DNA from: Heterobilharzia americana
Lineage: Eukaryota > Platyhelminthes > Trematoda > Strigeidida > Schistosomatidae
Direction: 5' to 3'
DNA length: 64,000 bases
Assembly (NCBI GenBank): GCA_944470555.2
Contig: OX104134.1
Location: 73,092,678-73,156,677, forward strand
Within the stretch, counting starts at the first letter, position 1. Each line of letters starts with the position of its first letter. The position numbers were made by a program, and so were the translations under genes. The notes beneath the pieces were generated by a model that was not told where the DNA came from, made no database searches, and was given only the letters and a program-made list of their open reading frames with translations. This document shows, in pieces, positions 26,701 through 38,665 of the stretch.

Positions 26701-29700
26701 TGTGTTAAAAGGGAAGATCCCTTTGGCATCACACCGACAAGAAAGGGAGATTAACTGAAAACTACAGGAGAGTGGATACATGCTTCATACTTGTTGGTTG
26801 CTCTTTCATTCTGCATATCTGCTATTTCATAAAATATCTTGCTCTGAGCCTCCAGTTGCTGTGATCACTGCATGAATAGTAAATCAGTGAATTGGAAGAC
26901 CATTGTATACATCTGCTAAATGAAGTCAAATTGCCGTATACAGCATTGACAAACCGATTTCATCAGTAGACTCCTATCTTCACTCCGACCCTCCAGTTAT
27001 TCAAAAGCCTGTACTTGTAGGAATTCCATTTTGAGGCCAGACCTAAATAACGGTGACCCTGTATAAAGTCTGGGGGGGAGCATTTAGGAGTCTTACATAA
27101 GAATGGAAAGACTTTCCCATGTCCACTACATGTTACTAATTCTCTAAATGATATCCTGTTTTGATGAGCTCTATATTAAAATCACACCTCTTGTAGAAAA
27201 TAAGTGAGAAATGAAGTGAATCTTCTTTTGTCTTATACTTAACACAAAAACCACTGTTTTTAGTGTGCCCATAACTATTGGTGGTAGTAATGACAGGAAC
27301 CTTGTACATCAACTTGTCAGTGCGTAAAAATGGATTTATGGTGATGCTCAAAAGCCTTCTCACTTACCCACCCTTCTAATAAATACCTGATCAACTCAGT
27401 GTTCAGAAATTTTTACAATCTAGCCCAAATCGTTGTTCATTGAACTTTGAAGAAACAGAAAATAAGGTGACAATTCTTATACGATCTAAAAAATGCACCT
27501 AGCATGGTTGCAGATACCATAAGTTTTACATAAACCTAAGAAAAGCTCTAGGTGAATAGTCATAAAGAAATGCATTGAATATGTTACAAACCAGGTAAAG
27601 AGATGAGATATAAGTCACTTATTGTCTAAACGTCTTAGTGAGATTACGAACGACTGTAATCACTTCTAATACACTGGGAAAATTATTCACTGAAACTGGT
27701 TGAAGAGGTAATGACTACTAGAGTATTTTCACCCAATTTTAACAGTTTCTTTCACTTATAATCAGCCAGACAGAACGTGGTTTTAATCAAGTGGCACTCA
27801 GCCTTCACCACAGGTGGTATAATTGGACAACATCTCGATGACTTGTTTTATCAAGATCTTTTGTTGGACACAGAAAGTGCCTAAAGGAATTAATCTAACA
27901 AAACATTTTAGCTTCATATTTAGGAGTTTATTTTGCCACTATGAAGCATGAATCTACCTCATAGATGTTTTTACACGCTTATTGTAAATCGGACTTCTGT
28001 AACGATGGCTAAATCAACACAACTCTATCGGTTGTGTCACAGATAAACCAGAGGTGATAAGTAGTTCTCATACAATTATTGGTTAAAGTACTTATACTTG
28101 CATATCTAGAAATAGCGTTTTTGAAACGAATAGTTTTATCAATGCATAAGCATGTAAACATGCCTCCACCTGTTACACATAATAAATTAAAGTGGTTTTA
28201 TAGGCGGACACTTATATACGAATTATTTCTAATTGATCACTTTACTATACTGATAAATGTTTACTGACATAAATAATTTAATTAGATTTATTGAAATCTC
28301 AACAAAAACTTAGTGTGAATTCATTTAATCTTAAAAGGGATAATCTGAGAAGTGAACAGATGCAGTCACTTTGTTTATAATTATTTAGCATTTCAGTCTT
28401 TCTTTTCCATATGTAACGTAATTCTGTAAATTGGTGCCGTCATTTAAAAGTGACTGCGTTTGAAATACAAATGTATACGGAAGGTGATTTACTGAATTTA
28501 GTGGCTTCTTCAATTTACAATACAATCGGACTTTTCGATCGTTTAATATTCTATTTCAATGGGCTTAACAACTTGAGTATTAAAGTGAATGGACTTCAGT
28601 TATCATGGTGAGCATTAGGAATAAAAATTCATCGTATCAATAAACCGTATGGAAATTCAGCTCTTACTATTACTTTTATGTCCAGTTAAAATGGTTAGCA
28701 AAGGATTACATTAAAGTAAACCAAAAGAATTTTATGTTCTTGAAAGTTATCTATATCAAATAAAAATATTTAACCTAAACGAGGAGTTTATTACAAGTGA
28801 GCACACTACTAGACAGAAAGCCCTGAGAATGCCTATGATTTTTTTTTAATTACTTGTCCCTTGGGTTCCTATGATAGCAATAATTGATGCAAATATATCG
28901 TATACAAAGTCACAAATGAAAATATAATACAGTCAGGGAAGATCACTAGATGATTTAGTATTTTTCGCAGATTGCTTTGTAAACAAGTTTAAATTCTCCC
29001 TCTAAGTTTAGGGAACAGATTCCCGAATAGCACTCACAGCAAAGTGGTTATAGTTTAGTATTCTTATTAGTTTTTGTGCACAGGCTAAGTTCATTCTTAT
29101 CATTCACTTTTAAGATAAATAAAAATTTGTCGCACTGTGTGGACAAGATTATATTTCAAGTCTTGACATTCAGACAAGGATAGGCTTGCATTCATCTAAA
29201 GTAATCGAATTTTGTATAGACCTCCTATTAGCTTGTGCCAATTCAAATACTCTGTAAACCCACTAGATTTTTCTCCTGACAAGGATGATTGAAAGAAAAA
29301 AATGGTAGATACGAAGGAAAACCTTATTAGCATAAAAAATATATTTCTTTCAAGATCTGAAGTGGAAAATAATTTTTTTATCACTGTGATTCAGGTAATA
29401 GTGCCTGAGGAATTACAATAACATACAGTGACTTATTAACCAAAAACCTCCATTAGATAAATCAAATTCGACCCAGCATGATGCCTCTATGAACTACATG
29501 GTAAGTTTGTAATTCAGAAATATCACTGGATAATTAGAAGGGTAGCTGAGCTAACAAAAATGATTAATAAATACATAGGAACAAAAGAGGCATTGTCAAT
29601 TAGTTTATTGCTAATGGAATATGATACTGATAATAAGACGGTAATTAGAATTCAGGGATAATACTAGGTTCAAATAGAAATGATTTTACGAATGGGAAAA

Positions 29701-29992
29701 TAAATTTTGAAATAACAAAAACAACAGTTCAGTCAGTAGAAGCAACATTAGGGAATCTGAAGTAAAAACTAAACTGCAGTATGGTTAAACGGAATAGAAA
29801 ATTGGCTAGTGTGTGATGGTTGTTCGCAATAAGAATAAGACCAGACAAAAGGCATTGTGAAACCTAATACAGGTCCAAGTATGAACTTCTTTTGTATGCA
29901 TAAGTTGGCTTTGGGCTACTGTATGATGCTTTACCCAACTTGTTAAGAAGGTAAAGTAATACCAAGAAGAAATTTTCCCATAAACGAGTATT
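20701..29992. other. 9.3 kb AT-rich stretch without a supported gene
   Basis: Only frames under 90 codons are present, none with a motif, good start context or paired splice signals. A G7 run sits near 27,072. No retroelement protein remnants were recognised. This may be intergenic or intronic. Confidence 0.5.
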
Positions 29993-30003
29993 AAACACGT
30001 ACC
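29993..30003. repeat. Left target-site duplication of RTE-like copy 1
   Basis: AAACACGTACC here and AAACACATACC at 33,354-33,364 flank the element with one mismatch in 11 bases. This is the pattern expected of a target-primed insertion. Confidence 0.7.
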
Positions 30004-30074
30004 CAACCTCGCCCAGTTAACTAACTCACCAGTTACTAGCCGGTCGTAATCCCGGATAAGGAGGCAAGGTTGGG
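30002..30074 (+). repeat. Inverted repeat in the 5' leader of RTE-like copy 1
   Basis: CCCAACCTCGCC at 30,002-30,013 is complementary to GGCAAGGTTGGG at 30,063-30,074 with one mismatch. A 49-base loop separates them. It lies at the extreme 5' end of the element, so it could fold in the leader RNA. The function is unknown. Confidence 0.55.
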
Positions 30075-33000
30075 CATACTGCTAGCAACCCTACCCCAGA
30101 AAACCAATCCAATCCCTAAAGAAACTTCAAAGCATAAAGAAACTATAAAAAACACAAAACAAACTTATTTCTTGCTGGAATCGGAGACAGAAAATGATGC
30201 CGGTCGGTGAAAGCCATAGGGAAGCCAATTGGTCGATGTGTCTTCTCTTCTCTCGATGAGAGCGAAAGTAAGCATAAGAACATGGAATGTCCGTACAATG
30301 ATTCAAGCTGGCTGGTTGGCTGGCTAGCTGCCTGACAAGGCTGGCAAGGCTGCCCACATTGCAAAAGGAACGTGAAAATATGACACAGAATAGAAGTGCT
30401 AGGAATATACGAAAGCAGATGGAGTGGAAGTGGACTCTGCAAACTGCCAACTGGAGAGTCAATAATCTACTCCGATATTGTCACCCGGACGACAATCACG
30501 AGTACAATGAGTTTTCGAGTGGCTATCATGATGTCCCCAACAGCATCAAAGGCTCTCATGCAGTGGAAACCAATCTCCTACTGCAGCATCAAAACCATGA
30601 CAACAAGATTCAACTCAAAAGGAAGGAAAGCCATAATCATACAATGAATGCTACGCTACACTACGCACCTACAAATAATGCAGACAGAGAGAAGAATGAG
30701 CAGGAATTCTATAGACAACTGCAATCAGTAACGCACAAACATCCCACATCAGTTGGCGATGGTGACATCAAAATTCTAATGTGTGGGGTGACATGAATGC
30801 CAGCCAAACTGGGAGCGGACAACACAGGAAGAGAACCAATCATGCATGGTCGAGAGGCACTCGGTGAAATGTACGAGAATCGAGAACTGTTTGGAGACTT
30901 CTGCACATTCAACGATTTGGTGATTGGAGTCAGACAGTGTGTACAAACACAAGGATATTCGCAAGCCAGCGACATGGATTTCACCAGACACCACACCAGG
31001 ACACACTTCACTAAAAATCAAATCGACTCCACCTCAATGTGAAGAATGTGGAGACGTAACCTACTAGACACAAGATCAAGAAGGGGAACAGATGTGGATT
31101 CCCATCACTCACTGTCTGGTGCAAGGAACCTACTCTTAAAAATCAAGTTGGAAGCCTTCACTGAAGTTGGCGATAGACAGATCACAGTTGAAGTTCACCA
31201 CCCAGAAGAGGAAGTAAACTGAAGTACGAAACTGGGAAGGATATCTTCACGTCAGTGAGTCAGTGAGTCAGTCAGTCAGTCATCAGGACAAAATGAGAGA
31301 TATTGAGCAACATCCCCGAGGAAACCTACATGAGAGATCACTGTAACTCTGTGAAAGAGACGTGGAAGTAAACCCGTATAACCGTGTTAGGAAGGAAAAA
31401 GAAAATACAAACTACAAAACACCACTCTTGACAAAGTACTGAAGAAGAGTTCGCGCAAACACGAGAGACAGTTCTATGACACATTGACAAGTGAAGCACG
31501 ACAGGCTGTAGGTTGGAGAGACAGAGACCTGACAACAACATTTCAAATAACCAGGTTACTATCTAGAAATAGATTAATGCAGATAAAACCACTGGAAGAT
31601 AGTAAAGGAAACTTAGTCACCAAAGAGGTGAAACAAAGATAACAATGGGCTGATCACTTCAAAAGACTCTTGAGTCGACCAATACCACCACCATCCGCAA
31701 CTCGGCCAGACATACCACCAGAATCCCAGTGGCTGAAATATCCGTAAACACAAACCCCTCGACAAAGCCGAAGTCCTAAAGGCCACAAAGTTACTGAAAT
31801 CCGGGAAAGCAGCAGCACCAGATGGACATGCTAACCCCATACCACATCACATCACTACTGCGGAAGGTGTGGAAAGAAAGAAGGAAATGTACCTGCCAAT
31901 TATAAGAAGGGCTACCTGGTCAAGCTACCAAAGAACGAAGACCTAGGTCTTTGCAAGAACTGGAGCGGAATCATACTCCTGGCCATACCAAGCAAAATGT
32001 TATGTCGCATCATCCTGGAGAGACTAAAGGATGCACTGGATTCACAATTACGACCAGAACAGGCTGGCTGCCTTCAGGAAAACAAGTCATATGCGGATCA
32101 AATTGCAACACCACGCATCATCATAGAACACAGAATAGAGTGGCAGTCAACTGAACCTCAACTTCATCGACTTTGAATAGGCCTTCGACAGTGTCGACTG
32201 CGAATTAATTCGAAAACTGCTGCTTCAACACTACGGTGTTATTGCCACAAACCTTTGTCAACCTCATTCAACAGCTAAATGCCATATAATGTTACCTACC
32301 AAGTGCTTCACAAGAGAAAGCTCAGCGGTGCGTTTGAAGTGAAGACAGGAGTAAGACAAATTGGCCACCTACTATCACTGATGGTCTTTCTGGTTGTGGT
32401 CGACTGAGCTGAACTGGATCATGCAACAAACTATGAGGAGCGAGAAGACTGGCATACGCTGGGACGATGAAAAGACCCCAGGAGGAGATTCGGATTCTGC
32501 CGATGATGGTTTATGTCTAATATCACACAAACTCAAAGATGTACAGTGGAAAACTAACAAGTTGACAGAACAGGCAGGGCAGCGAAAACTGGACTTCCTC
32601 CAGGTGAATGTAGAGAAGACATAGGTGATGAAGATACCCAACCAATAACAGCATCAACAACAGGCATCGATCACCATTAACGGGATAAATCTGAAGGAAG
32701 TAGTCTGTTTCACCTACACCTAGGCAGCATCATTTCAACTACAGGTGGCACAGACGAGGATGTCAAAACCAGGGTCGGAAAAGCAAGATAGGCCTTCATT
32801 AACCTGAAATTATCAGTGTGGAGATCTGCTGCACTGTGCTCAGCACAATGAACAAGATCCTGATTTTCAACACTAACTCAGTCAATTCAGTGCTTCTGTG
32901 TGGTGGTTCAAAGACTTGGCGCGTCACAAAAATCATTTCCAACGAACTACAGACATTCATCAACAGCCGCCGTCTATGCTCACTCGATGCTGAAGATCAG

Positions 33001-33353
33001 GTGGCCGGAAAGAATAAGCAGCCAGAAACTCTGGGTAGGCAAAGAACCAGTCAAGAACCCATCACCCAACAAATATGCAGAAGAAAGTGGAGGTGAACTG
33101 GGCATACACTGAGAAGACCATTCTGTGATATCACTCACCAGACTCTCAAGTGGAAGTGAAAGGGGAAACTATGAGTTGGGCGTCGCAGTTGAGGGTGACA
33201 TAGAGGAGATCATGTGAGGAAGAAATGAAAGCTTGTGGGCAGTGGTGTAGCACGGTTCAAAAGACTGCAGAGAACAGAGTGAAATGCAGATATCCTACTG
33301 AAGCCCTATATTCGACTAGAAACCGAAGGAACAAATAATAAAATAATAATAAT
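30004..33353 (+). mobile_element. RTE-like non-LTR retrotransposon, copy 1, near full length but inactive
   Basis: This is a 3.35 kb element on the + strand with a short 5' leader. It has an N-terminal AP-type endonuclease beginning SIRTWNVRTM (30,271-30,300) and ending near RRGTDVDSHH (31,079-31,108), the region of the family's SDHH catalytic motif. A reverse transcriptase follows, with AFDSVD at 32,181-32,198 and an ADD motif in SADDGLCLISHKL (32,496 onward). The C-terminal block IFNTNSVNSVLLCGGSKTW (compare IFNTNVKSVLLYGSETW) lies near 32,860. The tail ends ACTGAAGCCC and a TAATAATAA repeat. The frame is broken many times, with a TAG at 32,178-32,180 immediately before AFDSVD. Related families in schistosomes are the RTE-clade SR2-type elements; exact family assignment is inference. 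Confidence 0.9.
31886..32788 (+). repeat. 903-bp block identical to the inverted block at 57,443-58,345
   Basis: Position p here pairs with position 90,231 minus p on the opposite strand. I compared the block line by line and found no substitution or indel. Identity ends at 31,885 (A versus the equivalent of G) on one side and after 32,788 on the other. Beyond both ends the two element copies differ at many positions and by indels. The block spans most of the reverse transcriptase, including the shared TAG stop before AFDSVD. Confidence 0.95.
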
Positions 33354-33364
33354 AAACACATACC
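33354..33364. repeat. Right target-site duplication of RTE-like copy 1
   Basis: AAACACATACC, matching AAACACGTACC at 29,993-30,003 except for one base, directly after the TAATAATAA tail. Confidence 0.7.
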
Positions 33365-34717
33365 TCTTGTCATGAAAGCAATGCTGAAATATGATGCTTG
33401 ATTTTTCAGTCACATGGTCACCAAATGAAATCGCAACTCATTTTAATCATGCAAGTCCTGTTGTTTATTTTGTTCTTACGTAAATAGGTATGTATGACCT
33501 ACAGTTTAGTAAATGCTTCTAAACGTTATCAACTTTTATGAGAACTCCTTATAGTGAACTCTAGAGTAGCAAATCTGCCGTCAAAAACAGACAAGAATGA
33601 ATCCCGCCAACCCCTTGTTTACTTATAATTTTATTTGGAATAGAAACCTGGTAAAATTCGACATACTGCCAGACCTATCAATACAGTGTTTGTTGCTAGG
33701 ATCATCGCATTTACCTTAGGAATAATAGTAGATGGATATATAATGTCAATGTTAATTTCAGTTCTCACTCGCTGATAAGTAGGTGAATTCATTATTCACT
33801 TTAGCAGAAGGATTCAAAACAATAGGTATTCAAGGTCACTGTATCATCATCATACTCGTTTCTCAGGTACTTACCTTTTACTTTTTCTCACTAACCCGGT
33901 TGGTTAGGAAGTTAAGTTCTCAAGTAACTGGGTGGAATACAGCCAGCATATCTTTCGGTCACTAATATAATCACATAGTTGTTAAAAATTTAATTCTCCT
34001 CCCAATTCACTACCACTCCCTCTACTTGCTTCATCACTTTCGATCATGTTATATTGACAGAAAGCATATAAAAGCTAAGTAACCAATCAGAAATAGATGG
34101 AATGACATGAAAAATGGAACGACATAATCTAAACCTCATCTCAAGCTTGTGAAAATAGTTAAATTATGCCAAACCACTGTATTTAAATGTGGATTTGCTT
34201 CTTTTCTCATTAACTGATATAATTTGATTATCTCACTTTGTCTTTCTGTGCATGACAGTCAACAAAAGCACCTCTATTTCTTCCCTCCTTCCACCACTCA
34301 ACTAATGTGGACTAATTCTTTCATCTTTTCATTTGACTTGTTACTGTTGTTTATTCTCTGAGCGCATGCCTTTGTTATTGTTGTCAAAAATGAAACAAGA
34401 AGAGAGAAAATAAATTGGTGGTGAATATGACATATTAATAAGCCATTAGGAAATAGAATGGGTTAAACAAACCAACACTCTTGAGTAGGAATTAAGAAAT
34501 CCACCACTGTCATTTAGACTTTTGTACAAATGTTCTGTTTCCTTCCCCTCTATCTCGATTTCCAGATTCAGTACAGTTCATTGATTAGTCTCCTTTTTAT
34601 TTCACTGGTAAATATCAAAGAAGTGGGTAAAAACATCTCTACCTCTCTGATTCTGACAAGCTCATTGAGTTCACAGATGATGGGGTAAATTCTACACAGA
34701 TATTAACATACAGAATT

Positions 34718-34776
<59 letters not shown>

Positions 34777-37700
34777 GAACATCAGTGTCTCTTTTACCTT
34801 CAGTGATGAAGAATGATGAACAGAAAAATGGCATTGAAGACATTTTTCTCATCTTTCCATCAGTTTTATTTTTTCTACTGATCACTCACTATCATATGGT
34901 TTACTTTTAGATAATCTGAGTTCAGTGAATTTTCTCTGCTACAGATAAACGCACAATTTCAAGAACACACCAGTCTTTTCTCATTTTCTTATTAATAGTC
35001 ATAATATATTTGTAAGTGTCAGCTTTACATGCAGCTGCAATCCGATTTTGCAGTGTAACACATTTTTATCCATCTGTAATAATCACTTAGTATGTGTCAG
35101 AAATCCATTTTGAGTAATTATCAGTTATCTCTAATCTCAAAGATATTTTATGTTACACTACCTATCTAATGATATAGATTTTCCTTAAAATGTGTCACGG
35201 AGAACTGTCTCATGATGCTAACGAATATTTCAAGAGAACAGTAAAGTAGCGCATTCAAGCATTACTGTCGATCCTCACTTCAAGTAACTGGTTAATTAAA
35301 TTTTATCGCATTAACTATTATTAATTAACCATATTCATGACGTTTGGCACATTTTTCAGTGTTCCTAAGTGAAAATCTTGTTAAGAAAAGTGGTACTAGA
35401 AAATCTCAACGATGAATTTCGATACTCAGAGTGATAAGCATAATCTGTAATTAGCCAAGCTACCTGAAATGATTTGGCCCAAGCAACATGATATTTCCCA
35501 CAAAAAAATAGGAATACACTCTAGAAACAGTATCAACTTGATTTATATTTCTGTAAACACCTTTTTGCTGAAAAATGTTTGTTTCCATTAAATCTTGTAA
35601 CCTTTTTAATTAGTTGTGCAAACCAATCCATAGATACTTGCGTATCAAACTGATTTCAACCAGTATTGTTCTAATAACAAAAATTAAGAAAATGAAGGTT
35701 CTTATTGGTTAGAACCTGTAAACAAACTGAGCATATGAGACATTGGAAACTCTTATGAGGTGGAGACAAACTGAACATAAGGTTGTTTTGAAGTGACGAA
35801 CTTTTTGTCATATTACTATACTATTTAAAAACTATCTTCAGGTGAGCAGAGTTGAAGCTATATTTTGATAATGTGAAATTTTACACCAACTAAATAACGC
35901 TGCATTATCAGAGATAATGAAGAAGACTTGTAACTCAGGATGAGGATGATAACTGTTCGCTGTTTTTCCAGCTAAAAGGTTTGTTTATGGGTGTCTCATC
36001 ACCATACCAGGTGACTTCACTAGCATTTAATCAAAGCTTGGGAAATGCCAAATGATTATCAGAACATAATCTTTCACGTTCGAACCAGTTGCGCAATTAA
36101 AAGTAATAACTGGGCTCAATATCTATTTCCTAGCTCAAAATGACATTATTTAAACAGAATGCAAATAAAAGAGGAATCATACTGGCTGTGACGATGAACA
36201 CTTTTTTGAGCTTACAGTAGGAACAAAACCTGAGTAATTTCCTACACATATTCACTTTTATCAACGAGTCATAAGTCATATCCACCCTGATTTTTGATGG
36301 TATTCTTCATGAGGATCCCAATGCAGAACCGACCGATTTATGCTACAGTACTTTTTCCACTGGGACAGAAAATTGCGGTAAACATTATATCCAACTGGCA
36401 GATCTACTATTATGAAAAAAGATAAAAATCTTTTGTAATTATCCTCCCCTAGACTTAAATTCCAATGCATTTTCACTAACTATAGTTATTAAATCTAATT
36501 ACTGAATAAGTGAATCAATTTGCGACAGCAATCACAAATGTATTTCTCCATTTACAATGGGAAAAGGTGAAGAACAGCTATAGATCAAAGTATTGATAAT
36601 ATTGATAATAATTCCTGATTCTATTGGAGAGTAATTGTTTTCATCGTTTCTTCTCTGCTACGCTTCGTTGTTTATTCTGCGTGTTTTTATGTGCATGTAT
36701 GCATGCAAAGGGGATTTATTCATTCATTTCAACTTTTCATCTTTTCATGCCTTGTTAAATATCCATGACCTTGTTTTCAAGAAGAATTGAATCCAACTTA
36801 CCTCACGAAAACTCTCCACCTTAAGTGCATTTATGTACGTATTTGTCTGTTGTGCATGTGCCCCACAAAGATATTGACTTTAGAATATTTATAAGAACTA
36901 ATTTCAGTTTTCTTTCTGTAAAAGTTATTCTGCAGAAGATTTACGAAATTTACACTTAATTTATCAAACAGATTAGCTATGTACAATGAATATGAGGTGT
37001 TTTTTGATATCTTTCAGCTCGAATGAGCATAAATGTTAATGACAAAATGGGATGAATGGGAACTCATTTATTTCATCCATAAAAACTAACACATTTAAGA
37101 TCTCCTAATTTCAGTGTACCACTAAACAGATACCCACTTGTTACTTCTTTAAGAGACCTATTTCGAATTGTGATTATGCTGAAAAGACAGTCTTACTGTC
37201 ATATCAGTAGTATTCTTCCGAATTACCGATGAATACTTTCGACTTGATTGAATATCATAGTTTTTGAAACAATCTTTTTGGAATACCCTAAACACAACTG
37301 TTCAACTACCTATTTATTCCTAATGTTATCTGTCATAATAATTACTCAAAACAAAAATCTTTTGAATGTTATGCTATCAGCTATAGGGTGTTCAAGCCGA
37401 CATATATTCATGAGGTGGGGTGATTCCTAATCCTTATCATTTCTTTTAAAAATATAAAGGCTTAACTTTATTACTCCCTCAGTGCACATTTAATATGATG
37501 GTTTGGAGTACTAACTCTGAATCTTAAATTCAAGGTTTGGTTTATTTCGAAGAACTGTGTGGTGATTTCATCAAGCATCAGAATTGCTCTGATGGGCTTC
37601 ATGTATGCTTCATTGTGAGCTTTTCTCCATTTAAATCATCCATAAGTCATAGAAATCAATTCGTATGGTGGTTTTAACACTGAAGGGAAGTGAAAACCAC

Positions 37701-38369
37701 TACGGAAGGAGTTACTTCTATGGTAAGACACTTACTTCCTGCACTAAAGAAACTGTCATTTGTCCTGATAGCTACTTAACAATTGTAGCTGGCCTTAATT
37801 AGGAAATCCCCTTTAATCAGGTAGCACGCGTATTACCCTGCTTAAAACTCAATGTTTGAGAAAGAAAGAAAGATCATCGGAAATAAGATTGTGATAATAC
37901 TGTTCATGGACAGAAAAATTTATTCAGCATCAGTAGGCGGAAGAATGAAGGTATATATTATTTATAAGACTATTTGAAATAAATAATCAAGTTTCAATAT
38001 TAACAGACAGTTCTCCTTACACTCATGTATCAGGATGACTGAGAGAATGGTGTTTATGAAGATTAGTTGTCAACAATAGGTGGAAGGAATTTTGAATTCA
38101 CAAAGGGATGTAGGTGTTTGAGAGTTCAGTAATATTAATAATTGAGACATTCTATGTGTCAAATAATTAGGAACACGTGAGATTTTCTTTTAGGATGCAT
38201 ATATCAGCTTCAAATTAACCTTTAAGATAGCCCATCATACATGAAAAAAACGTACATGCACATTCAAAATGTGCTTTCAGACACACTGTTTAAAAATGTA
38301 CTGTGATACTTTTGGAATTTGAAGCGTAATATACACCAGTTCTATGTAATAACGTACCATAAGTTTTAG
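33365..38369. other. AT-rich stretch without a supported gene
   Basis: It contains the (AT)26 microsatellite listed separately and only short frames. The reverse-strand frame over 34,703-34,885 simply reads through the microsatellite (Tyr-Ile repeats). Confidence 0.5.
34721..34772. repeat. (AT)26 microsatellite
   Basis: An uninterrupted run of alternating A and T for 52 bases, self-complementary and able to form a hairpin. It is likely polymorphic in length. Confidence 0.97.
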
Positions 38370-38665
38370 GCTCAAAATCTCATTTTGACTGCAAATATGG
38401 CTTATACTACTTTAACCATAGAACGATTTCAAAGAAAGTATTTTCTAGGATATTTTCAATCTACAGACTTATCAGATACGATGGCCGACAAAGTGGATTT
38501 TTTAACTTTCGACTTAGAAGAAAATTGCACTCTTACTAGAAGAGAAACTGTGAATACCACGTTTAGAAAATGCTATGAGACTGCAGAAAGAATGTTGGTG
38601 AAAGTGAGCCAATTTGTACAGCCAAAAAAAAAATCGATGGTAGTTGGATTATTAAGCTTTAAGAG
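38370..38665 (+). CDS. Possible orphan internal exon, unknown product
   Basis: A 98-codon frame is open between an acceptor-like AAGTTTTAG (AG at 38,368-38,369) and a donor-like AAGAG|GTATAT (GT at 38,666-38,667). As an exon it would start in phase 0 and end in phase 2. The peptide is charged and not repetitive (for example DKVDFLTFDLEEN and NTTFRKCYETAERM). No known domain is recognised. The stop directly upstream (TAG at 38,367-38,369) forms part of the acceptor, so a start elsewhere would be needed. No neighbouring exon can be named. A chance open frame is equally possible. Confidence 0.2.

Noticed and set aside
30127..30462. Reverse-strand frames of 99-111 codons over the 5' part of RTE-like copy 1
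   Set aside because: They are antisense to the element's leader and endonuclease region and are repetitive shadows of it.
32375..32641. 88-codon reverse-strand frame, identical to one at 57,590-57,856
   Set aside because: The identity reflects the shared 903-bp RTE block. Both frames run antisense to the reverse transcriptase, so they are not duplicated genes.
34703..34885. 60-codon reverse frame rich in Tyr-Ile repeats
   Set aside because: It is a translation of the (AT)26 microsatellite.
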